The notes: generated from the sequence alone by a model not told the origin. DNA of 64,000 nucleotides from Tissierella pigra (GCF_009695605.1 NZ_VUNQ01000012.1:1-64000), one strand, 5' to 3'; counted from the first letter of the stretch, positions 9,419 through 18,849 are shown. Numbers and translations: made by a program.

Positions 9419-9492
9419 TGCTTGTTTAATATGGAGGGGTTTGGTAATATGTAAGTAAGATTAAGGATCTTTTTTAAAAATAAAGGGGGAAA

Positions 9493-10731
9493 ATGGGAAT
9501 GAAAAAAACTTTAAAGATATTATTAACATTTGTATTAGTTATAGGATTTATAGCTGCATCACCCAAAACTATAAATGCATCTAGTGGTATCAAAGTATTA
9601 TTAGAGGGGCAAGAATTGAAATTCGATGTACCACCACAAATAATTGAAGGTAGGACATTACTTCCACTAAGAGCAATATTTGAAGCTTTAGGACTAGAAG
9701 TAGGTTGGGACGATGCTACAAGAATAATAACTGGAGTGGCAGAAGGTAAAGAGATAATATTAGAACTGGATAGCAAAGAAGTCAAAGTTAATGGCGTAGA
9801 TAAAACGCTTGATGTTCCTGCAAAAGCCATCAATGGGAGAACTTTAGTGCCAGTAAGGTTTATTGCAGAAAGCTTGGATATGAATGTTGTATGGAATCAA
9901 GAAAGTAAGACAGTTAAAATAAGTAAAGATGATATTCTAGAGTGGAAGTACGAAGGATATGAAGGCACAGAACCTTTTAAAGAATATGAAAGAAAATATG
10001 TAAATGGTGTAAAATCAGATGAGACTAGATATAATGGTAAGAACCATGTATTTAAAACTGTTAATTTGTATAGTGATGATGGAAGAATTATACCAAATGT
10101 AAGAGAAGATAAAATTGCTAATTATGGTGCTGGATGGTATACCAAATCTCCACTTATTGGTAAAACTTATTGGGTTAGAATTGAATCATATGGTAGGTAT
10201 GCAATAATTAATCCTGATACAGGACAAGAATATTCAGAAAACCTTTTGACTAATCATGATAGAGATGCTCGATATATTAAAATTAGAATTGATGAACATT
10301 ATTTTGATAAGGACGAGATTTTTAAAGAAAGAGGACAAAAAGTTACAGACGGCAAAGAAATATATCATACAGATACATTAATTAAAGGTGTAATTAATGA
10401 TGAAATAAAGGCTGTAACTTCAACATATAGAATTACAGGTTTATTAAAAGAGGAGAAATCAGGCGAAGGGAAATATCGTATTTTTGATAAGGATCCAAAA
10501 ACAATCTTTAAATGGAAAGAATCTGTGTGGAAAGATTTGGGACAGGGGAAAAAGTGGATAGGAATGACCAAAGACATGCTAATTGTACACATGGGTAGAC
10601 AACCAAACAAAATTAACAGGACGGTTGTAAAATCAGTGACAAGTGAACAATGGGTATATAGCTGGAGTTATGGAATATCAAGTGAATACTACTATTTTGA
10701 AAATGATAAATTAGTTGGCTGGCAAGACTAA
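9493..10731 (+). CDS. Secreted protein with copper amine oxidase-like stalk domain
   Basis: Predicted exported protein of 412 residues. A signal peptide (about 1-29) is followed by two half-repeats of the copper amine oxidase N-terminal (stalk) domain. Each carries the pattern V-P-x-x-x-x-x-G-R-T-L-x-P-x-R (about 52-66 and 100-114). This domain in Firmicutes is a non-catalytic cell-surface module. The remaining 270 residues, rich in Trp and Tyr, match no family I can name. A GGGGGAAA ribosome site precedes the ATG; an alternative ATG lies two codons later. The gene is monocistronic, with a terminator at 10832. Confidence 0.8.
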   Translation: MGMKKTLKILLTFVLVIGFIAASPKTINASSGIKVLLEGQELKFDVPPQIIEGRTLLPLRAIFEALGLEVGWDDATRIITGVAEGKEIILELDSKEVKVNGVDKTLDVPAKAINGRTLVPVRFIAESLDMNVVWNQESKTVKISKDDILEWKYEGYEGTEPFKEYERKYVNGVKSDETRYNGKNHVFKTVNLYSDDGRIIPNVREDKIANYGAGWYTKSPLIGKTYWVRIESYGRYAIINPDTGQEYSENLLTNHDRDARYIKIRIDEHYFDKDEIFKERGQKVTDGKEIYHTDTLIKGVINDEIKAVTSTYRITGLLKEEKSGEGKYRIFDKDPKTIFKWKESVWKDLGQGKKWIGMTKDMLIVHMGRQPNKINRTVVKSVTSEQWVYSWSYGISSEYYYFENDKLVGWQD

Positions 10732-10831
10732 ATTTTATCTTTACTAAAAGGTTATAAACAAGTAATAATTATAAAAAAGCATCTTAAGAAATTAGAAATA
10801 ATTCACAGTTGAATAATGGTCTTATAACAGA

Positions 10832-10874
10832 ACCAGTTGGGATTTGAAGATATAATTCTGACTGGTCTTTTTTA
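10832..10874 (+). terminator. Terminator after the stalk-domain gene
   Basis: ACCAGT (10832-10837) pairs with ACTGGT (10861-10866), with further internal pairing, then a run of T. It is a diverged copy of the hairpin at 9378-9418. Confidence 0.65.
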
Positions 10875-10906
10875 TGCTTATTTAAAGCAATATATTGGAT
10901 TATTAT

Positions 10907-10914
10907 GGTATAAT
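10907..10914 (+). promoter_or_regulatory. -10 element of the following gene
   Basis: TATAAT at 10909-10914 is preceded by GG rather than a strict TGn. No consensus -35 is visible. It lies about 95 bases before the GTG start at 11008. Confidence 0.35.
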
Positions 10915-11007
10915 GGAAATTAAATTGGGAGAAGTTTGAAACGTAATAAATTTTTGTTATTAATTTTGTAAATATGAACCTTATAGAAAACAGTAGGGGG
11001 GATTTAA

Positions 11008-12036
11008 GTGAAAAATAGTGAAATATTTAGAAATTTGCTTAATGAATTATTAATTGAAAGTCCACAGTATAAAAGTGAATTAAAGAATTTTCAAGAGTAT
11101 TTGAAGGATAGAATGCTCGAGGAAAAGGTTTTCAACTTAAATGTTACTCACATTGACGAGTATTTTGTATATTCATATGATACTAAAATCGGTTCAATAC
11201 CTTCATTAACTAGTCATATAGCTGCATTAAAGAGATTATTTGATTTTCTTATTAATAGAAAGTTTGATTTCAATACCCTATATGGTTACATAAATACTGT
11301 TGGTTTTAAAGAGAAACTAAGTAAACAACTAGAACAGAGTTTTCAGAAACCTGTTATTAATGAGACTTTATTAAATTCTATTTTATATAGGTTTGATTTA
11401 TACATAAGTGATAATATTAATAATAAATTTAAAACTAAAAGTGAAAAAAATAGATTTGTAAATATATTAATTTCGAGATTATATGCAAAACTAAGTTTAA
11501 TACTTCCACTTAAGCCAAATGAAATGTTAGAGCTCCAATTATTTGATATAACTGATGGGTTAACTAGAACCATAGAACATAACGGAATTCTAATTAAGAT
11601 TCCAAATAGCTTAAGGGAGCAAATTATAGAATCAATTAAATTTATAGAAAGACACTATAATAAAGTCTATTTAGATGATGATAAATTGTTCTATTTTCTA
11701 TATAATGCATTAGATAGAACTGATATAAGTTCATCAAGAATTAGTGAGTCATTTATCACAACATATAAAATACTTGGCATTGATGAAATGCTTAAGCAAA
11801 AAAAAGTAGGAAAAAAGATTCATTATGTATATCCACCTGAGAGTTATAAAATAACAGCAATTTTGGACATGCTAAATAATGGAGTAAATATAGTGTATTT
11901 GAAAAAATTAACAGGTTTAGATATAGGAACTTTAGTATCCAATTTTAACTTTGAAAATAAGCCTGACCTTAAAGATAATGTATCAATTGATATAAATAAA
12001 GGTCTGATGAGTACAGAGTATTATGTTTATCTATAA
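11008..12036 (+). CDS. Degenerate tyrosine-integrase-like protein
   Basis: Protein of 342 residues starting at GTG behind a strong AGGGGGGAT site. The first 110 residues resemble the SAM-like helical bundle that binds core DNA in tyrosine recombinases (the segment around IPSLTSHIAALKRLFDFL). The rest has the helical layout of an integrase catalytic domain. The catalytic Arg, His-x-x-Arg and Tyr set is not recognisable, and the region after residue 265 ends in a helix-turn-helix-like segment (LLNNGVNIVYLKKLTG-type pattern). It is best read as an integrase-derived DNA-binding protein that is probably not an active recombinase. The assignment is inference from pattern only. Confidence 0.5.
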   Translation: MKNSEIFRNLLNELLIESPQYKSELKNFQEYLKDRMLEEKVFNLNVTHIDEYFVYSYDTKIGSIPSLTSHIAALKRLFDFLINRKFDFNTLYGYINTVGFKEKLSKQLEQSFQKPVINETLLNSILYRFDLYISDNINNKFKTKSEKNRFVNILISRLYAKLSLILPLKPNEMLELQLFDITDGLTRTIEHNGILIKIPNSLREQIIESIKFIERHYNKVYLDDDKLFYFLYNALDRTDISSSRISESFITTYKILGIDEMLKQKKVGKKIHYVYPPESYKITAILDMLNNGVNIVYLKKLTGLDIGTLVSNFNFENKPDLKDNVSIDINKGLMSTEYYVYL

Positions 12037-12175
12037 TTAATTATGAACCTCTTTTTGTATAAGCTTATATTAAAATAAATTAGTATTCTAGCTAGAAACT
12101 TCAGAAGAAAGAATTAGATAACATTGAAACAAAGAATAAAGATTACTGTAAAAAAATCTTAAGGAGGCTTAATTT

Positions 12176-13180
12176 ATGAAAAAGTCTATGTCTATTATAT
12201 TCTTATTAGTTTTACTTGTAATTTCTTTTACTGGATGTTCCAAACCGATAAGTTTTGATGAAGCAGTGAAAGAAGCACATAGCATTCAAAAAGAATTACT
12301 TTTGACCGACATGACACTGGAAAGTGCTAGATCTAAAGTATCAGATATAATAAGAAGTGTTAAGAATATAGATAATTCACAAAAAGCGAAGCTGAATGAG
12401 ATGGAGAAAGATCTTGATATGATTTATAGTAGTAAAAAAGATTATAAGGATATTATGGAGGAAATTTCAAAAGAAAATTTTAGTTATGCCTTTTTTAATA
12501 TGTATGAGGCTGTTGGCACTTATAAAGATAGTTATGGGGATATTTTGAAAGAATGTATCGGTGAAATATATATAATGAACGAAAAAGATTTAGAAAAAGG
12601 CATTATAGAAGACATTCAGCAAAATATAGACATATCAGCGTTAAAAGAGAAGGAGTATATAAATGATAACCATATAATAAACTTTGTTAATGCGGCTAAT
12701 GAAAGACTTAATAACATGGATTATTTTTTTGAACAAATAGGGCAAACAATGTCAAACGATTTAAAACTAAATCTTGATATTCTAAAGCCAAAGGCAGAAG
12801 TTGCACTTAATATTACTGATGATTTGCAAGTTAAACAAAAAATAATAGAGGAAGAAGCAAAAAAATTAGCTGAAGAAGAAGCCAAGATTGAGGCTAAGGA
12901 AGAAGTAAAAAAATACGAACCTGAAAAGATAGTTGATAGTGATGGGAAACAGATTTGGAAGATATATATATCAGAAGGTAGTTTACATCTTAAAGGCACA
13001 TATAAAGGTAGTGGGAACTTTATAGTTAAACTTTCAAACTCAAATCAAGAACTGATGGAGGTTTTAGTTAATGAAATTGGAGACTATATAGTGGATAAAA
13101 CATTTATTGTACCTTATGTAGGTTGGTATTATCTTGAAATTTATGGCTCACAGGGTAATTGGACTTATGAATGGTATTAA
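12176..13180 (+). CDS. Lipoprotein with C-terminal beta domain
   Basis: Predicted lipoprotein of 334 residues. The signal sequence ends in a lipobox F-T-G-C with the lipidated cysteine at residue 21. A long helical region follows, including a highly charged Glu/Lys/Ala coiled coil (about 220-250). The C-terminal 75 residues form a beta-rich module of glycine and aromatic residues. An AAGGAGG site precedes the ATG. No enzymatic motif is visible. It is flanked by other accessory genes of unknown role and probably acts on the outer face of the membrane. Confidence 0.75.
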   Translation: MKKSMSIIFLLVLLVISFTGCSKPISFDEAVKEAHSIQKELLLTDMTLESARSKVSDIIRSVKNIDNSQKAKLNEMEKDLDMIYSSKKDYKDIMEEISKENFSYAFFNMYEAVGTYKDSYGDILKECIGEIYIMNEKDLEKGIIEDIQQNIDISALKEKEYINDNHIINFVNAANERLNNMDYFFEQIGQTMSNDLKLNLDILKPKAEVALNITDDLQVKQKIIEEEAKKLAEEEAKIEAKEEVKKYEPEKIVDSDGKQIWKIYISEGSLHLKGTYKGSGNFIVKLSNSNQELMEVLVNEIGDYIVDKTFIVPYVGWYYLEIYGSQGNWTYEWY

Positions 13181-13371
13181 TAAAGGTAACAATTTAATTA
13201 GTTAGGAGAGTATCAGTGGGGCTAGTTAAATTTAAGTATCCATGAGTGCCATATACAAATGTATGAAGGGTTAATGGAATTAGTTTGCATCTAGAATAAA
13301 ATAAATATAGGAGATCATATTGGATTATTTGAATCTTCTTAAATATAAGAGGATAAACAGGGGGAGATATT

Positions 13372-15783
13372 ATGTTTAAAAACTTATTTAAAGGTCTTAG
13401 TAAAAATAATGAAAATATGAGAAATAGAGAAAAAAAGTTGGTGACCAATGCTGTGCCTAAGAAAGAGTTACAAAGCTTAATTACACATGAAAATAACATG
13501 TCAATGGATATAGAAAATGAATTAAAGCAACATGTAGATGAGGAAATTCAAATTACTAAAGGTACACTCGTTAACGATGATAATTTAACTCTTGAAAAGC
13601 CAGCTAAAAAAACTACTGAAAAGTTTACTGAATATAAACTATTCTACAGGGACAATTTTCTAAAATGTAAAAGTATTAATGAAGTATTAGATACCTATTT
13701 AAAATACACAGATTCTGATAATATTATGGATGAAATACGTCTAAGATATGTTAGCATGTATCTTTTTAACACTAGTTTGAGTAATGATAAATTAGAAATC
13801 ATAGATTTAAAGTCATTACTGACAAAAAGGTTATCAGAAACAGATATAGAAAATGAATTAAAGCAACAAGGGCTAGATGAGGAAATTCAAATTACTAAAG
13901 GTGCATCTGTTAACGATGATAATTTAACTCTTGAAAAGCCAGCTCAAAAATCTACTGAAAAACTAATTAAATATAAATTATTTTATAAGGACAAGTTTGT
14001 AAATTGTAAAAGCATTAACGACGTATTGGATACTTATTTAAAATACACCGATTCTAATGATATGATGGAAGAAATACGTCTAAGATATGTTAGCATGTAT
14101 CTTTTTAATACTGGTTTAAGCAATGATAAATTAAACATTAAAGATTTAAAGTCATTACTGGCAAAACGATTATCAGGAGACCGTAAAGTTGATGATACAG
14201 TTATGCTAGATGATAATAATATATTAAACGGGAAACTTTATTCTGAAATTAAGTTGCATTTTAAAGATGAAATACATAAGCTACATCAAGCTGGGCAAGA
14301 TGCGAACATTGACAGACTATTAATATCATTATTTCTTCATTATGAAGTAGAAGCAATTGACTCGGTTGTGTTTCTTAGATCATTACTAAGGGTTATAAAA
14401 GACATGGATTTGTCAAAAATAGACACTGAAGATAATTATTTTGGAAGCTACTTGAAACAAAGGATTTTAAATATTAAAGATACAGAATTTTGGCAGGAAG
14501 ATGAAGAAAGGTTTTATAGGTGTGAAATCTTGATTATTGGAAGATATATAATGGTTAAGACAAAAGGTTTCGTCCATATTATTTCTAATTTAAAAGAAGG
14601 GCCTATGTATATAAATGTAACTTCAATTAATAATAATACTTTGTTTAATCTAAATATAGATGGTACTGTATTCGTGACAAATGCATGGGATAGGGATAAA
14701 ATTCTCAATTATTTTAATTTTGTTAATGACGAAATCCTAGAAGAAGTAAATCAAAAGGTTAATACAATAGTTAAGGAAGTTGAAAATGTATCCTTAGAGT
14801 TAATTGCAGTAATTGAAAATTTCCTAAATATAATGCCGTTAAATATTTTGTTAGATAGGGATTTGTATATTGCTTTTGAACATTTAATTTCATTTAATAG
14901 TTTTGTTGCACAACAATTACTAGATAGCAATTCGGAACAGAGAGATAATATTATAGACAAGTTAAGGGGAGATGCTAATTTTTATAATAATTTACAAAGT
15001 TTTATTGACGAGAACTACAAAAAACTTGTTAAAATTGCAGGTAAATATATTAATACCGCAGAGGAGTATCATTCTTCGGTTATATGGAAATTGATTAGAA
15101 AGTCATCTCTTCAATTCATATCTGAGTATTGGAAGAACGAATATGGTATTTATATTAAGGATGATATTCAAGCAACTGACCTGAGTGAATATGTGGATGC
15201 ATATTGTAGATGCTTAGATATTCCTACTAAAAATATTGTTACTGTAGGCTCTTTTACCTATTATTTAATGGGTAGAGACATGTTTCCAACGGAGATAGAA
15301 AGAAATTTTGTACAGTGTAATATCTACCTCATAGAAAAGATATTACAAAAAATTGAAGAACTTGAATTAGAAATATTTGAAAATAGACTTACTAATAGAC
15401 AGGTACAAAAAAGTGTAAAGTACTCAATTAACGATGTGGATTTAATGGATGGACATGAGTTTGAACGATTTGTTAGTCTCCTTTTTACAAAGATGGGTTA
15501 TATGACAGAAATAACAAAAGGCTCTGGTGATCAAGGAATGGATGTCATTGCAGAGAAAAATGGTAGTAGAATTGGAATTCAAGCAAAATGCTATTCTAGT
15601 AAAGTAACAAATAAAGCAGTACAAGAAATTTTTACATCGTTGAATTACTATAATTGTAACAAAGGAATGGTAATAACAAATAACTATTTTACAGAATCAG
15701 CTTTGGAATTAGCTCAATCAAATAATATTGTACTATGGGATAGGGATATTCTGAAAAGAAAAATTGATGAGATATTTAATTAG
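13372..15783 (+). CDS. Mrr-type restriction endonuclease with duplicated N-terminal module
   Basis: Protein of 803 residues. The C-terminal domain (about 683-800) matches the Mrr catalytic family. It begins with G-x-E-F-E-R-F and carries G-D-Q-G-x-D-V and Q-A-K, the core of a PD-(D/E)xK nuclease that cleaves DNA, often modified DNA. The N-terminal 270 residues hold two tandem copies of a module of about 112 residues; the copies share exact stretches such as LRYVSMYLFNT. The middle 400 residues are unrecognised and helical. The ribosome site is GGGGGAGAT. Such fusions are typical of defence genes that sense and cut foreign DNA, but this architecture is not one I can name. Confidence 0.8.
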   Translation: MFKNLFKGLSKNNENMRNREKKLVTNAVPKKELQSLITHENNMSMDIENELKQHVDEEIQITKGTLVNDDNLTLEKPAKKTTEKFTEYKLFYRDNFLKCKSINEVLDTYLKYTDSDNIMDEIRLRYVSMYLFNTSLSNDKLEIIDLKSLLTKRLSETDIENELKQQGLDEEIQITKGASVNDDNLTLEKPAQKSTEKLIKYKLFYKDKFVNCKSINDVLDTYLKYTDSNDMMEEIRLRYVSMYLFNTGLSNDKLNIKDLKSLLAKRLSGDRKVDDTVMLDDNNILNGKLYSEIKLHFKDEIHKLHQAGQDANIDRLLISLFLHYEVEAIDSVVFLRSLLRVIKDMDLSKIDTEDNYFGSYLKQRILNIKDTEFWQEDEERFYRCEILIIGRYIMVKTKGFVHIISNLKEGPMYINVTSINNNTLFNLNIDGTVFVTNAWDRDKILNYFNFVNDEILEEVNQKVNTIVKEVENVSLELIAVIENFLNIMPLNILLDRDLYIAFEHLISFNSFVAQQLLDSNSEQRDNIIDKLRGDANFYNNLQSFIDENYKKLVKIAGKYINTAEEYHSSVIWKLIRKSSLQFISEYWKNEYGIYIKDDIQATDLSEYVDAYCRCLDIPTKNIVTVGSFTYYLMGRDMFPTEIERNFVQCNIYLIEKILQKIEELELEIFENRLTNRQVQKSVKYSINDVDLMDGHEFERFVSLLFTKMGYMTEITKGSGDQGMDVIAEKNGSRIGIQAKCYSSKVTNKAVQEIFTSLNYYNCNKGMVITNNYFTESALELAQSNNIVLWDRDILKRKIDEIFN
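13507..14180 (+). repeat. In-frame tandem duplication in the Mrr-type gene
   Basis: Two copies of about 336-339 bases. The start of the unit (GATATAGAAAATGAATTAAA) occurs at 13507 and 13843, and TTATCAG near the end occurs at 13831 and 14170. The copies have diverged by substitutions and one three-base insertion, so the duplication is not very recent. Confidence 0.9.
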
Positions 15784-15787
15784 TATT

Positions 15788-15836
15788 AATACTCACTTTA
15801 ACTATTCGATATTTCCGAATAGTTAAAGTGAGTATT
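15788..15836. terminator. Long inverted repeat after the Mrr-type gene
   Basis: A perfect 21-base inverted repeat with a 7-base loop, starting five bases after the stop codon. There is no clear T run, but the stem alone is strong enough for a bidirectional terminator or a transcript-stabilising hairpin. Confidence 0.65.
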
Positions 15837-15950
15837 TAAGCATAGCTTAAATTTAATTAATAGTAAACAGATTATCTAAACCAAGATAAATATTTTTGGT
15901 AACCTTGATGCAAAAAATATCTGGGTTATTTTTTTACCTTTTTTCAAATC

Positions 15951-16130
15951 TAGACTTCGTAAATGACCCTCTAAATGTGGAAACATATAGAGGGATATTT
16001 TTGTTTGAAAAACTTTTTAGATTAGACTTCAAAATCAAGGTTTAAATGTGGAAACAGATAGAAGGGACATCTTTTTAAAAAAATTCCAATTAGACTTGAA
16101 AAATCGACTTCAAATGTGGAAACAAGTAAG
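15951..16130 (+). repeat. Three tandem repeats of about 70 bases upstream of the RepA-like gene
   Basis: TAGACTT occurs at 15951, 16023 and 16091, and AAATGTGGAAACA at 15973, 16044 and 16112, so the unit recurs every 68-72 bases. Each copy ends in a purine-rich block, and in the third copy this block is the ribosome site of the ATPase gene. The layout resembles iterons ahead of a replication gene. Confidence 0.8.
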
Positions 16131-16144
16131 GAGGTGAATTTTAG

Positions 16145-16701
16145 ATGACAAAAAAATTTAATACAATTGATGGTGAAACTTTAATGACGATGCCACTTAA
16201 ACCAATTAACTTCATTATTGAAAACCTACTATCAGAGGGCCTTCATATTCTGGCAGGGTCACCAAAGGTGGGAAAGTCTTGGCTTGCTTTATGGTTATCA
16301 GTGGCAGTAGCAAAAGGAGAGGAGGTTTGGGAGAATAAGGTTAAAGAAGGGACTACCCTTTACCTTTGTTTTGAAGATAGTCAAATAAGAATTCAAAATA
16401 GACTATTTGATATTACAGATGAAGTAACAGACAGGGTAAACTTCTGTACGGAAAATGCAATGCTGGGTGGTGATTTAGAAGAAAGGATAGTAAACTTCAT
16501 AAAAGAACATCCAGATACTGTTTTGATTATTATTGATACCTTACAAATGATAAGAAATACAAGCAAGGATCATAATTATGCCAATGACTATAATGAGTTA
16601 ACCATATTAAAAAATCTAGCAGATAAATATGGAATAGCTATTTTACTAATTCATCACTTAAGAAAAGAATATGATAAAGATCTGGAAAGGCAACACTTAT
16701 T
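16145..16701 (+). pseudogene. RepA-like AAA ATPase, truncated by IS insertion
   Basis: N-terminal part of an AAA_25/RepA-type ATPase (hexameric helicase loader or helicase of plasmids and integrative elements). Walker A is G-S-P-K-V-G-K-S (about 38-45). Walker B is L-I-I-I-D-T-L (about 126-132), followed by an I-H-H-L-R-K segment. The gene is cut after about 185 codons by the IS3-family element, and the last few codons come from IS DNA. Its C-terminal half is not found on the other side of the IS, so a deletion followed or accompanied the insertion. The ribosome site AAGGAGGTGA lies within the third upstream repeat. Confidence 0.8.
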
Positions 16702-17534
16702 TAGACAGTTTTTTTAAGGTTATGTAATTTATACTGTCTAGGGCTTAAATATCCTAGTGTTCCATGTATCCTAATATTATTAAACCAATTTACATAATCA
16801 GCTAACATAATTTCTAATTGCTCTAGGGTTTCAAAATGATAGTTATTGGCGAATTCAGTTTTAAATATCTTAAATGTTGCTTCGGCTACGGCATTATCAT
16901 GAGGACAGCCCTTCATACTTAAAGAACGCCTAATATTAAAGGTGTCAAGGACTTCATCTATTATTTTATTTTTAAATTCATTACCTCTATCTGTATGAAA
17001 TAAAGTAATATTATCTAACCTAGTTTTAACCCTTGCAAAGGCTCTATAAACTAGGGGTGCATCTTTATTAGGACCAGCACTATAACCAATTATTTCTCTG
17101 TTAAATAGGTCGACTAAGAAACATACATAATTCCATTTTCTATTAACTCTAACATATGTTAAATCACTGACTACAGCTGAATAAGGTTTATCTGTATTAA
17201 ATTCTCTATTTAGTTCATTGGCAATTTTTGATTCATTACATTTATTCACATGTGGCCTATACTTGGCGATTGTATAGTTAGATACTAAGCCATTTTGCTT
17301 CATTATTCTACCTATTTTTCTTCTAGATACTATATAACCTGCTTTCTTAAGCTCTACTTTAATTTTTCTGGTACCATAGTTATTTCTACTTGCTTTGAAT
17401 ATTTCTATTACTTTTGGTGTTATTTCATCTGTAGGTTCTTTAACTTTCGATTCATAGTAATAAGTACTTCTAGGGATTTGTAGGACTTTACACATTGCTG
17501 ATATACTGTATTTGTGGGAATTATTCTTAATCAC
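16701..17534 (-). CDS. IS3-family transposase OrfB
   Basis: Catalytic subunit of the IS, 277 residues. An N-terminal HTH_21-like region (YGTRKIKVEL and SRRKIGRIM) is followed by an rve integrase core. The D-D-E triad is visible: D of VVSDLTYV, D of FHTDRGNE, and E of NAVAEATFK. The start is GTG at 17534, three bases after the orfA stop. The stop codon straddles the IS boundary and uses the flanking base. All motifs are intact, so the element may still be active. In IS3 relatives a programmed frameshift joins OrfA to OrfB, but no classic A6G slippery run was seen here. Confidence 0.92.
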   Translation of the reverse strand: MIKNNSHKYSISAMCKVLQIPRSTYYYESKVKEPTDEITPKVIEIFKASRNNYGTRKIKVELKKAGYIVSRRKIGRIMKQNGLVSNYTIAKYRPHVNKCNESKIANELNREFNTDKPYSAVVSDLTYVRVNRKWNYVCFLVDLFNREIIGYSAGPNKDAPLVYRAFARVKTRLDNITLFHTDRGNEFKNKIIDEVLDTFNIRRSLSMKGCPHDNAVAEATFKIFKTEFANNYHFETLEQLEIMLADYVNWFNNIRIHGTLGYLSPRQYKLHNLKKTV

Positions 17535-17876
17535 AACTACTTTCGTCCTAATATCAGCGCCGCTTGCTTTAAAATATCATTCTCCATTTTTAATTGTTGG
17601 TTTTCTTTCCTTAATTTTATTAATTCATTTTCTTCTGGGGAACGATTATCTTTTTCCTTAAAGGATCCAGTAGTTTGGCTTCTTTTTATCCAGGTATTAA
17701 AGGCAGTAGGTGTTAAGTCATATTCAGCTATAATATCTTTCTTAGACTTACCACTTTCATATAGTTTTACCATTTGTTCTTTGAATTCAGGGGTATAGGT
17801 TCTTCTTTCTCTTTTCGTCATATAAACTCTCTCCTTTTTCTATTTTTAGTTTACATGACCTTAATTTAGTTGTCTA
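16702..17876 (-). mobile_element. IS3-family insertion sequence, complete
   Basis: About 1,175 bases bounded by imperfect inverted ends. TAGACA and TTAAGGTtATGTAA on the left (16702-16727) match TTACATgACCTTAA and TGTCTA on the right (17851-17876). It carries orfA and orfB on the minus strand. No convincing target duplication is visible, and the flanks belong to two unrelated genes, so an adjacent deletion is likely. Confidence 0.85.
17537..17821 (-). CDS. IS3-family transposase OrfA
   Basis: DNA-binding subunit of the IS, 94 residues. It has an HTH_Tnp_1 helix-turn-helix (about 8-55, with EFKEQMVKLYESGKS and TAFNTWIK) and a C-terminal leucine-zipper helix (about 64-92) used for dimerisation. 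A GGAGAG ribosome site lies just inside the IS end. It is followed by orfB in a different frame. Confidence 0.92.
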   Translation of the reverse strand: MTKRERRTYTPEFKEQMVKLYESGKSKKDIIAEYDLTPTAFNTWIKRSQTTGSFKEKDNRSPEENELIKLRKENQQLKMENDILKQAALILGRK

Positions 17877-18650
17877 GTTTATTGTAACCTATCCAGAGGT
17901 TCTTTATTATATGCATGGATGGAATTAAACAATAAGGAAAATCCTTTTTATGAATACTATGATGAATTACTAGATATATGTGCAAAATATGATATGACCA
18001 TAAGCTTAGGCGATGCCTTGAGGCCAGGTAGTATAGCAGATGGTACAGATGCACCGCAGATTGCAGAATTAATGGTGTTAGGAGAGTTAACAAAGAGAGC
18101 TTGGGAGAAAAATGTACAAATTATAATAGAAGGACCAGGACATATGAAATTAAATGAAATTGAGGCAAATGTATTATTAGAAAAGAAACTATGTTATGGA
18201 GCACCTTTCTATGTATTGGGTCCACTAGTCACTGACATAGCGCCAGGATATGATCATATAACTTCAGCAATAGGCGGGGCTGTAGCTGCAAGTCATGGGG
18301 TAGATTTTTTATGTTATGTGACACCGGCGGAGCATTTAAGACTACCTACATTAGAAGATATGAAAGAAGGAATTATAGCTTCAAAGATAGCAGCACATGC
18401 AGGGGATCTAGCTAAAGGAATACAAGGTGCAGATGAATGGGATTTAAAGATGAGTAGGGCTAGACAGAGATTAGACTGGGAAGAAATGTTTAATTTGAGT
18501 ATAGATGATGAAAAAGCTAGAAGATATAGAAAAGAATCTACTCCAGAGCATCAAGATAGTTGTACTATGTGTGGAAAAATGTGTTCTATGAGAAATATGA
18601 ATAGGATTATGGAAGGAAAAGATATAAATATACTAAGATCCGAGGACTAA
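17877..18650 (+). pseudogene. thiC: Phosphomethylpyrimidine synthase, 5' truncated
   Basis: C-terminal 60% of ThiC, the radical SAM enzyme that turns aminoimidazole ribotide into the thiamine pyrimidine. The frame runs directly out of the IS end (V-Y-C-N-L-S-R-G). It then shows the family's [39 protein letters not shown] and [11 protein letters not shown] blocks, and a C-terminal iron-sulphur cysteine cluster (C-T-M-C-G-K-M-C). An internal ATG at 17919 could give a shorter product, but residues needed for substrate binding would be missing. The 5' half is absent from the window: it is either upstream of the island or deleted. Confidence 0.88.
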
Positions 18651-18680
18651 AGGTAATATAAAACTAAATATAAAAATCCG

Positions 18681-18733
18681 AAGAAGCGAAGTACTCTGTT
18701 AACTTATAATCCATAGACTTCGTTTCTTTTTAT
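18681..18733 (+). terminator. Terminator after the thiC fragment
   Basis: AAGAAGCGAAGT (18681-18692) pairs with ACTTCGTTTCTT (18717-18728), followed by TTTTAT. Confidence 0.65.
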
Positions 18734-18849
18734 GCAAAAAATAATAAACAAAGTGGTTCTTAGTCAGAGGAAAAGTGAAAGTATACTTTATTTTATATAA
18801 AGATAAAGATATAATTATATCAAGACAATGAGATAAAGGGTGTGAAGCT

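Noticed and set aside
15951-16130. Regularly spaced repeats as a CRISPR array
   Set aside because: The units are diverged along their whole length, there are only three, the conserved core is 13 bases, and no cas gene is near. They fit iterons or leader repeats better.
17514-17798. A 94-residue plus-strand ORF across the IS
   Set aside because: It is antisense to the intact IS3 orfA.
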